Shown here: positions 15,753 through 21,619 of the stretch, in pieces | Position numbering within the stretch: the first letter of the stretch is position 1 | How the letters are laid out: each line of letters begins with the position of its first letter | Origin: an uncultured Collinsella sp. | GTDB lineage: Bacteria; Actinomycetota; Coriobacteriia; Coriobacteriales; Coriobacteriaceae | Assembly (NCBI GenBank): GCA_900541185.1 | Contig: UQIQ01000037.1 | Coordinates: forward strand, 1-21,619 | Length of the DNA: 21,619 nt | Reading direction: 5' to 3' | Translations under genes and position numbers: made by a program | Notes under the pieces: generated by a model | Told to the model about the DNA's origin: nothing | The model's database searches: none | Seen by the model: the letters and a program-made list of their open reading frames with translations, nothing else

Positions 15753-17629
15753 CTGTCGCCACCCTCCTTGCGCTCGATCGTCAGGGTCTTATCATTTGCC
15801 TTGAGCAGATACAGATTGCCCGTAAGGTGCGTCAGTTCGCCACCCGTCACCGCACCTGGCTCGCCATTATTGGCGCGGAACATGAGCCACGCCTCGTCGT
15901 GGAAATTGCCCAGACTGAGCGTCCAGGCATCCGCGCTGGTATCCATGCCCACCGTCACCGACGAAAAGCGCTGGATGGCGCCCGAGCATTCCGAGCCGGT
16001 CTGGCGACGCAGGTCGGGCGCAAACTTGGTAAGCCAGTCCAGGTAGTCGGTCAGGCCGCCCTTGTAGACCTCCCAGCCCTCCGTAGCGCCGCGATCGGGA
16101 TCGAGCAGGTCGTCCGGGTGCATAAAGTGCGTGCTTACGTAGTGCATGTTGAGTTCGGACACGGCAGCCAGGCGCATATAGGAATCGCCGACCATGCCGC
16201 CCGAGACAATGCGCGGCTGCTCCACGATGCCATCACTCGCCACGCCAAACTCCTGCACGTAGGGCAGATCGGTGCCGTCCTCAAAATACGTACTGGCGAT
16301 GGTCTTAATGCGCGGAACATCGGTGCCGATAATCTTTCGCGCGCGGGCCGAAAGGATATTCGACGGCGGCACGTAGACCGAACCGTGCGCGTTGGGCAGC
16401 ACCTCGTCCTGAAAGGCGATAAGCTCGTTGAGCGATGCGACAAGCGTCTCTTTGCTCTTCCAGGTCTTGTAGACGTACAGCGTGCCGTAGTCGGTGTCCC
16501 AGAGCGCGAGCGGCTGATGGTTGTAGCCGTGAAAGCCCAGCTCTCCGCCCATCTGCAGCAGCATGCCGCCAAAGTAGCGGAACTGCGTGGTATCGGCCTG
16601 ACGAGCAGGCTCGGTCTGGTTGACCGCCTCCTCATAGTTTTCGATCATCACGCCGGTATAGCGAATGCCGTATTTTTGCGCGAGCTTTTGTAGATCAGGC
16701 CACCAGACTTTGGCATAAAAGTCGGCGATGGAAAGGCCGTAGTCACGCTTGATATAAGTACCATCGCCCGAGGTCACGGGACTAGGAAAATCGTCCAAAT
16801 AGAACACGGCGCTGTTGATGACCGGATAGGCCGTGGCATCACCCAGCAAGCTTATGGCCGAAGCATAGAACCCACGCATGACCTTGTCGTAAATGCCAAT
16901 GTTGCACACCACGGTGTGACCACTGCCGCAATCGTTAGACCAAATGAGCGGCGTGCCCGCGTCACCGGTCTTTGCCCAGACGTGCGCCGTTTCGCGCAAT
17001 GAAACCGAAATCGACGAATCAAAGGGGTCCGAGAGCTCGTAGCGCTCTCCCCCGCCCAGCATAAAGTCCTCACTCGGAACGATACTTTCGGCTTTCGCAT
17101 AGTCATATCCGGCCGATTCGATCCCAAGCTTGGAAGCAATAGCCTGCAGGTAGTTCGAGTTATCTGGCGTCATGCCCAGCATAAGTGAGCCGCCCGCACT
17201 CACCCAACTCATCAGATCGGTCAGATGCGTACCCAGTCCGTCAAGCGAGGGCATAAGCACAATCACGCGATCAAACGACGTGAGCGATGGGATCGCGTCC
17301 GCACCGTCGGTGGCAATATCAACATCGCGATGGGCGATCTTCATGTCCAGCAAAATCTGGTCGAACTGGTCTTTAACGTCCTCGACGCCAGCTTGATCGG
17401 AATCGGTAATGACCAGGCACGTGGGCTTTTGGCCAAAGATTGCCGAGGAGGCCGGCACCGCATCGTTGGCGGCAAGCATCCCCAGCTTATGCTGGCCCGC
17501 ACTATACTGCACGCCGGCACGCTCCACCAGCAGCACGGCGGCCATGACAATAAAGACCGCCCACACCACGAGGAGTCCCATCCAACGAAAGCGGCCTGCA
17601 CGGTCGCGGATATGTTGCGCCACGCTCAT
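15749..17629 (-). CDS. DUF2194 polysaccharide deacetylase-like protein (PelA-like)
   Basis: A 626-residue membrane-anchored extracellular protein. A single transmembrane segment (about 18-35, MGLLVVWAVFIVMAAVLLV) follows a basic N-terminus. An N-terminal Rossmann-like region (about 65-260) precedes a carbohydrate-esterase-like deacetylase domain with FYLDDFP (D279, D280), ELGFHGYNHQ (H367, H371) and THFMHPDD (H501, H504), typical metal and catalytic residues. In Pseudomonas the deacetylase half of PelA removes acetyl groups from Pel. No GH114 hydrolase domain is evident. The ATG at 17629 has GGGGAGGAGG just upstream and overlaps the preceding stop as ATGA. The modified polymer would be on the outer face of the membrane. 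Confidence 0.87.
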   Translation of the reverse strand: MSVAQHIRDRAGRFRWMGLLVVWAVFIVMAAVLLVERAGVQYSAGQHKLGMLAANDAVPASSAIFGQKPTCLVITDSDQAGVEDVKDQFDQILLDMKIAHRDVDIATDGADAIPSLTSFDRVIVLMPSLDGLGTHLTDLMSWVSAGGSLMLGMTPDNSNYLQAIASKLGIESAGYDYAKAESIVPSEDFMLGGGERYELSDPFDSSISVSLRETAHVWAKTGDAGTPLIWSNDCGSGHTVVCNIGIYDKVMRGFYASAISLLGDATAYPVINSAVFYLDDFPSPVTSGDGTYIKRDYGLSIADFYAKVWWPDLQKLAQKYGIRYTGVMIENYEEAVNQTEPARQADTTQFRYFGGMLLQMGGELGFHGYNHQPLALWDTDYGTLYVYKTWKSKETLVASLNELIAFQDEVLPNAHGSVYVPPSNILSARARKIIGTDVPRIKTIASTYFEDGTDLPYVQEFGVASDGIVEQPRIVSGGMVGDSYMRLAAVSELNMHYVSTHFMHPDDLLDPDRGATEGWEVYKGGLTDYLDWLTKFAPDLRRQTGSECSGAIQRFSSVTVGMDTSADAWTLSLGNFHDEAWLMFRANNGEPGAVTGGELTHLTGNLYLLKANDKTLTIERKEGGDR

Positions 17630-18531
17630 CTGGCCTCCTCCCCGTCGCGCCAAAACGCCATCTTTTCGCGGTTGTCGGCGCTCAAATACACATGTTGCTT
17701 GTCAATCGCATCGATCACACGGTGAACCTCGACACCGTCGCGGCGCATCACGGCCAGGCGCAGGCAAAGCATCCAAACCTCCTGCTCCTCGGGCACGTCG
17801 AGCACCAGCTGGTCGATCACGGCCTGCGCCTCGTCGATCTGTCCGACATCGGCCAGCGCCGTCGCATATCGAATGCGCAGCTCAAAGGTGTCCTCGCGCT
17901 CGCAGCGACGCGCAAGCAGGCGCGCGTACTGTTGGCGCTGAATCTGAGCCACGCGCCCCTCGGCCAAGCCCGAGCCCAAGTATTCACCAAGAAAATCACA
18001 GTATTCGTTGAGGTTTTGCGCGCTCGGGTCCGTCTTAAAGGCACGCTCCAGCTGCTGCAGTTTAAGGTCGGACTCCTTGGAGATCTGCGCCACCGCCGTC
18101 GCGGCATAATGCGCCACCTCAACGTCGTCGTTAAGCTTAGCCGCCTGCAGCTGCGCCAGGTACGCGTCGGGCTCCTCGGTGAGCATGGAGAGCATTAGGC
18201 GGCGCCGGTATGCCGGGTCGTTGACGATGAGCGCCTCCTCGAGCGGCACTACGCCTGAATCGTCCTCACCACTCGGTACCGACATACTGCGATGCAGGTC
18301 ATCGTTGAAGCGCAGCGACTCCAGCGCAGACTCTTTCAGCCCCTCGCCAAACACCGCGCTGCGGACCGATAGCAAAACCACCAGCAACGGGCCCCACAGC
18401 GGCACCAGCACCATCACAGCCAGCATGTGCCCGCGCACTGGCAGCAGGCCCAGCTTCATAAGCGTCCACAGCATCAGGCAAACCAGCACATGAATCAGCA
18501 GCAAGACGGCAGCAACGACAAGCGAGATCAA
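17626..18531 (-). CDS. pelE: PelE-like membrane protein with TPR-type repeats
   Basis: A 301-residue protein with two N-terminal transmembrane segments (about 3-25 and 36-58) and a soluble helical domain (about 75-300) built of TPR-like repeats (for example AHYAATAVAQISKESDLKLQQLERAF and ELRIRYATALADVGQIDEAQAVIDQLV). This is the layout of PelE, which bridges PelD and PelF in the Pel synthase complex. The assignment rests mainly on this layout and on the position between a PelD-like gene and a DUF2194 gene. The start is TTG at 18531, giving a TTGA overlap with the previous stop; GAGGGGGG lies about 7 nt upstream. Its own stop overlaps the DUF2194 start as ATGA. Confidence 0.8.
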   Translation of the reverse strand: MISLVVAAVLLLIHVLVCLMLWTLMKLGLLPVRGHMLAVMVLVPLWGPLLVVLLSVRSAVFGEGLKESALESLRFNDDLHRSMSVPSGEDDSGVVPLEEALIVNDPAYRRRLMLSMLTEEPDAYLAQLQAAKLNDDVEVAHYAATAVAQISKESDLKLQQLERAFKTDPSAQNLNEYCDFLGEYLGSGLAEGRVAQIQRQQYARLLARRCEREDTFELRIRYATALADVGQIDEAQAVIDQLVLDVPEEQEVWMLCLRLAVMRRDGVEVHRVIDAIDKQHVYLSADNREKMAFWRDGEEAR

Positions 18532-20666
18532 GCGGCACCCCCCTCACCGTCACCGGTGTAAGAGACGTGCTGCAACAGCGCCACGATGTCCTCGCCGTCG
18601 ACGGGCTCCACCGCAATATGCTTTGCGCTCAGGCGCTCGCGGATAATGGGCAGATCGCACGCCTTTGCCTGGCGCATAAGCAGGTAGAGCACGTCGCCGT
18701 CGACCAAGCCCGCCGCGTCGCTCTCGCGGATTGCCGACCCAATTGCGCCCACCAGCTCGCCGACAGGCTCCATACCCGGTACCACGCGCAGGAGCAAAAA
18801 ACTCCCCATCTTGCTATCTGCCAGCGCCTGCGCCGCCGCGAGCTCTTGGCCAAAGGCAGCCTGCTTGAGCACGCACGTGCCGTCAACGCAGCGTTTATCC
18901 TGCGCCACCGCCTCATAGTCAAAGGCACGGCCCAACGCGCTTTCGACCAGGCCGCACAAGATGCGGAACAGGTTTTGATAATAGAGGGTCATTTGGTTTT
19001 CGGCCGCACGACGCACAAAGATCAACACGGCGGGTGCCCCGTCGCGCTCGATCGCGTATCCAAACATGGGAAGCCCCGGCGTCAGCTCGCGGTTCACCCA
19101 CAGGTTCGAACGACCCCCGTCGCCCAAAAGAGGGGCAAGCTGCTCAAGCGTGAGCGAACGTGCGGCATCTTCGGCAATCGCGGGACTTGCTGCCACCAGG
19201 CGTGCAAATGCCCCGCCTGAAACATGGTAGATCGCCACCGAATCGTTCTCGAGGATCTCGCCCAGAAGCTCGCAGCACTTGCGATAGATGTCGCGCGGGT
19301 TGAGCACGTCGAGTTCCTGCGTCACGGCAAAGATCTTGCCAAAGCTGTCGTGGCGACCCACGATCTGGCGCCTGTACGCGCGCTTGTCCTCGATCGCGTC
19401 GTGGTAGAGCTGCGTAAGGAACGTATTGCGGTTGCGCACGAGCTCGTTTTGATCGCGCTCCGCCCTAATGGCTTCGCTGTTGCGCAGCTGCACATAGCCG
19501 CACACGGCACCCACCACAAAGTACGCAATAAACGGCAACCAGTTGGACGGCTCGTAGAACAGGCCCTGGAAGGTATAGCCATACTGGGTAAAGTAGCTCG
19601 CGGCCAAACCCACCGACGCCAGCAGCGCCGCAACCAGGCCAAAGTCCAAGCCATACAGCGTGCCGATCAGCACCACGTAGAGCAGGCGATAATCGAGCAC
19701 GTTGAGCTGGGCCGATTGTGAGAACAGATACTCCAGCACCTCGAACAGAACCCAGGCGGCTGCCGTCTCCAGGCATTTAATAGGCAGCGTGCACATCTGG
19801 ATGCGGTCGATGGCGGCGCGCAAGGGGTTAACCTTCTTTGCGCGGCCAGCATCCCAACGCGCTTGAATGGTCGAAAGATCGCGCAGCAAGTCGTAGCGCT
19901 GAAACCAGCCATAGCGCACGCGAGCGACGTCGCTGGCAGGCAAGGCGTAGCCGGCAGAATCGCCATAGGCAACGGCAAGACCGGGGAACAGTGCCTTGAG
20001 GGCGTCGCCCACCTCACCCGCCGTGTGATGGAAGGTATCGGCAACGTCGAGCGTCTCAAAGTTACCATCCCAGCTATCGAAGATGCGGCGCACCAGCACC
20101 GCAAGCTCCTCGGCACACAGCAAGGGAAACGCCGCATCCTCCGCGCCATGTAGAGCAACCGATCCGGTTAAGCACGCGTCGAACAGCGGCGCCAAAAACG
20201 GGTCCTCCAGCGCGGCAGACGCGGTATACAGGAACGGCACGCGCAGGATCTTGGTTTGAACGCCCTCGCGAGCAGCGTAGTAGCGGCAAAGGTCGTTGGC
20301 TGCGCGCGCGATAATGCCCTTGCCCGTTCGCCCCGCGGCATCGGCGGCACCCTCGGCACCTGCGGGCCCCGCTACATACAGCAGTTGGACCCGGCGACCC
20401 GCGCACGTACGAAAGACCGAGCGCAGCAGCTCGATATCGCCCACGGTATCGGTATGCGGGGTAAGGTAATTAGACAGGTAGACCACGCAGTCGAACTCGT
20501 AGGCCTGATCCAAGTGCTGCAGAAGCTCTTTCCACGAGGCATGGGGCGACGACTCGTCGCGACGCGTGTCCTGCGCGGCGACAACCTGGACATGGTCCCC
20601 GGGGAACGCCTTGGCACAAAAGTCATCGTCAACATATGCGGTGTTGCCAACAACCAGCACCTCCAT
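18528..20666 (-). CDS. pelD: PelD-like c-di-GMP receptor fused to an N-terminal degenerate SDR/epimerase domain
   Basis: A 712-residue protein with three parts. Residues 1-270 resemble an NAD-dependent epimerase/dehydratase, but the usual GxxGxxG is replaced by VVGNTAYVDD and the YxxxK pair is not recognisable near GKGIIARAANDLCRYYA, so catalysis is doubtful. About four transmembrane helices follow (296-393). The C-terminus has a coiled-coil stalk, a GAF domain (about 445-580) and a degenerate GGDEF domain with RESD (R647-D650), then five residues, then DGDVL in place of GGDEF. RxxD at that spacing is the c-di-GMP inhibitory-site motif used by Pseudomonas PelD. The ATG at 20666 has GGGGAGGGG upstream. 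It is the first gene of the operon and is probably the regulatory gate for PelE/F/G. Confidence 0.85.
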   Translation of the reverse strand: MEVLVVGNTAYVDDDFCAKAFPGDHVQVVAAQDTRRDESSPHASWKELLQHLDQAYEFDCVVYLSNYLTPHTDTVGDIELLRSVFRTCAGRRVQLLYVAGPAGAEGAADAAGRTGKGIIARAANDLCRYYAAREGVQTKILRVPFLYTASAALEDPFLAPLFDACLTGSVALHGAEDAAFPLLCAEELAVLVRRIFDSWDGNFETLDVADTFHHTAGEVGDALKALFPGLAVAYGDSAGYALPASDVARVRYGWFQRYDLLRDLSTIQARWDAGRAKKVNPLRAAIDRIQMCTLPIKCLETAAAWVLFEVLEYLFSQSAQLNVLDYRLLYVVLIGTLYGLDFGLVAALLASVGLAASYFTQYGYTFQGLFYEPSNWLPFIAYFVVGAVCGYVQLRNSEAIRAERDQNELVRNRNTFLTQLYHDAIEDKRAYRRQIVGRHDSFGKIFAVTQELDVLNPRDIYRKCCELLGEILENDSVAIYHVSGGAFARLVAASPAIAEDAARSLTLEQLAPLLGDGGRSNLWVNRELTPGLPMFGYAIERDGAPAVLIFVRRAAENQMTLYYQNLFRILCGLVESALGRAFDYEAVAQDKRCVDGTCVLKQAAFGQELAAAQALADSKMGSFLLLRVVPGMEPVGELVGAIGSAIRESDAAGLVDGDVLYLLMRQAKACDLPIIRERLSAKHIAVEPVDGEDIVALLQHVSYTGDGEGGAA

Positions 20667-20700
20667 GGCGCACCCCTCCCCTAAAATCCACATTTGTCAT

Positions 20701-20729
20701 AGTCAAACATGCGTATTGTACGCTGTCAA
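20701..20729 (-). promoter_or_regulatory. Candidate promoter of the Pel-like operon with operator-like palindrome
   Basis: On the minus strand there is a consensus -35 TTGACA (20724-20729), a 17-bp spacer and a poor -10 TTGACT (20701-20706). The spacer holds GCGTACAATACGC (20711-20723), an inverted repeat of 5-bp arms. A perfect palindrome AAGGCGCCTT (20738-20747) lies just upstream. A weak -10 plus palindromes suggests a promoter that needs an activator or is repressed. Confidence 0.45.
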
Positions 20730-20820
20730 CGCGAGCCAAGGCGCCTTTAAGGCTGTTTTAAGAACTTTTTTGAGGACGTGGGAGTGGCAACTCGTCCGAC
20801 CCAGGCTCATTGAGAGGCTA

Positions 20821-21207
20821 CTATTCGCTCTGAAAAGGCACATCGCAATCTGCTGACAGCTCTGCAGGGAGAATGCCAGGCGATGGACATTGCTCTCGCA
20901 CGGAATCATTGGATGAAAGAAACGGCAGTTCTTTGGAATAACTGACGATAACCTGCGGAACGATCTTAATGCCCAGAGCAAGTTCGAACTTTGCAATCGT
21001 CTTCAAAGTCATATTAGGTTGAGAATTCAAGAGCTTAGAAAGCGACTGAAGGCTTATGCCCATACGATTTGCCAGCTCACTTTTGCTCAATCCCAAATGT
21101 TTCATTTCACGATGAACAATAAACTCAATATCTAGTGCATGTTCATAAGCGCGCGTTTCGATACTTTCTGTTTCGGCATAAAAATCAGATAGATCTACTT
21201 TAATCAT
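20821..21207 (-). CDS. XRE-type helix-turn-helix protein, possible antitoxin
   Basis: A 128-residue protein with a central Cro/C1-type HTH: LGLSKSELANRMGISLQSLSKLLN (about 39-62), followed by MTLKTIAKFELALGIKI, the typical end of this fold. The N-terminus is acidic and the last 40 residues look disordered and Pro/Ser-rich. The ATG at 21207 (MIKVDLSDF) has GGAG 6 nt upstream; an ATG at 21231 lacks a ribosome site. Base composition is clearly more AT-rich than the Pel-like operon next to it, which points to recent acquisition. It lies 40 nt after an unrecognised ORF on the same strand, an order seen in HigBA-type toxin-antitoxin pairs, but the partner shows no clear toxin motif. Confidence 0.75.
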   Translation of the reverse strand: MIKVDLSDFYAETESIETRAYEHALDIEFIVHREMKHLGLSKSELANRMGISLQSLSKLLNSQPNMTLKTIAKFELALGIKIVPQVIVSYSKELPFLSSNDSVREQCPSPGILPAELSADCDVPFQSE

Positions 21208-21247
21208 TGTATTCTCCGTTTCGAAAACCATGTATAAAAGTCAGCGC

Positions 21248-21619
21248 TCAGATTCCAGAAGCTGACGTGCTATTCTGGCCGATCATTGTTTGAGCGGTTA
21301 ATTTCCGCTCATGGTCTGACAACATTTTCTGGAATTGAGAGTTATCGGGAGAAGCCGTCAATTCCCAAAACGGTCGGCCCTTGAGGTCTCTATATTCGAC
21401 AAGTTCATATCCTTCTGCCAAAGGGCACCTCCCATTTCTAGATGAACTTAACTTATAGGTTAAGTTCATCCATTTAAATACATATAACGAGGTCCAGACA
21501 AGATTCCTCTGCCCCAATCGATAAACAAACCAGTCGAGCTTATGCAAAATCCGGAAGTGTGTGGGATCGCGTCGGAAATGTTGGTGTAAGCGCGCCGACG
21601 GCTGACCGCTAAACGCAAG
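21248..21619 (-). CDS. Unrecognised protein, 5' end beyond the window
   Basis: The frame is open from the right edge of the window to 21248, giving at least 123 codons; a TTG at 21547 is the first internal start but has no convincing ribosome site, so the true start may be outside. I do not recognise the family. The middle (LDWFVYRLGQRNLVWTSLYVFKW) is aromatic and basic, and the C-terminal half (YELVEYRDLKGRPFWELTAS) is hydrophilic, with no transmembrane segment or signal peptide. The first 25 codons are GC-rich while the rest is AT-rich, so a composition break lies inside the frame. A perfect 12-bp inverted repeat also lies inside it. It could be a toxin-like partner of the HTH gene, a remnant fused to foreign DNA, or a chance frame. 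Confidence 0.45.
   Translation of the reverse strand, partial: LAFSGQPSARLHQHFRRDPTHFRILHKLDWFVYRLGQRNLVWTSLYVFKWMNLTYKLSSSRNGRCPLAEGYELVEYRDLKGRPFWELTASPDNSQFQKMLSDHERKLTAQTMIGQNSTSASGI
21441..21470. repeat. Perfect 12-bp inverted repeat in the AT-rich edge region
   Basis: GATGAACTTAAC (21441-21452) and GTTAAGTTCATC (21459-21470) are exact inverse complements with a 6-nt spacer TTATAG. It lies inside the unrecognised frame, upstream of the HTH gene. It could be an operator for the HTH protein or a mobile-element/recombination remnant. Confidence 0.7.

Noticed and set aside
20667..20820. c-di-GMP (GEMM) riboswitch before the Pel-like operon
   Set aside because: None of the conserved GEMM-I or GEMM-II core sequences could be recognised between the HTH gene and pelD.
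1..21619. CRISPR arrays, tRNA or rRNA genes
   Set aside because: No regularly spaced repeats, no tRNA cloverleaf and no rRNA sequence were recognised on either strand by eye.

Overview
The window is a GC-rich (roughly 60-65 % by eye) stretch of an actinobacterial chromosome, most likely a gut Coriobacteriia such as Collinsella. This rests on codon bias, on the overall look of the housekeeping proteins, and on a Pel-like exopolysaccharide operon with no outer-membrane parts (no PelB or PelC). The genus is an inference. Nearly every gene is on the minus strand, so the window is best read from right to left. Bases 1-47 are not genome: they are leftover Illumina/Nextera adapter at a contig end.

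Housekeeping part (48-7701, minus strand): guaB (IMP dehydrogenase), then leuS (leucyl-tRNA synthetase), then the transcription/translation operon rimP-nusA-infB; infB is cut off by the contig end. Regulatory structure is clear here. A good sigma-70-type promoter drives rimP, and an intrinsic terminator lies inside its roughly 70-nt leader, which suggests attenuation. A 118-nt inverted repeat lies in the leuS leader. A nested palindrome lies at the start of the guaB transcript. A small ModE-type HTH gene is divergent from guaB, and the two predicted promoters overlap.

Middle part (8243-9458): a 138-bp imperfect palindromic intergenic element separates the convergent modE-like gene from a short Cys/Met-metabolism PLP-enzyme homologue. 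In that homologue the position of the PLP lysine is an arginine and the N-terminal cofactor-binding part is missing, so it is probably a pseudoenzyme.

Accessory part (9571-20666, minus strand): one tightly coupled eight-gene operon. Its order is PelD-like c-di-GMP receptor (with an N-terminal degenerate SDR/epimerase domain), PelE-like TPR membrane protein, DUF2194 polysaccharide deacetylase (PelA-like), PelF glycosyltransferase, PelG exporter, CotH-type kinase lipoprotein, VTC-type polyphosphate polymerase domain, and DUF4956 membrane protein. The first five match a Gram-positive Pel system. The last three are a phosphoryl-transfer module fused to it by translational coupling. The whole suggests a c-di-GMP-gated exopolysaccharide machine linked to polyphosphate synthesis or surface phosphorylation. 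This is the most interesting system in the window.

Right edge (20821-21619): a visibly more AT-rich pair, a small XRE-type HTH gene and an unrecognised partial ORF that runs off the end. They look recently acquired, possibly as a toxin-antitoxin-like pair.
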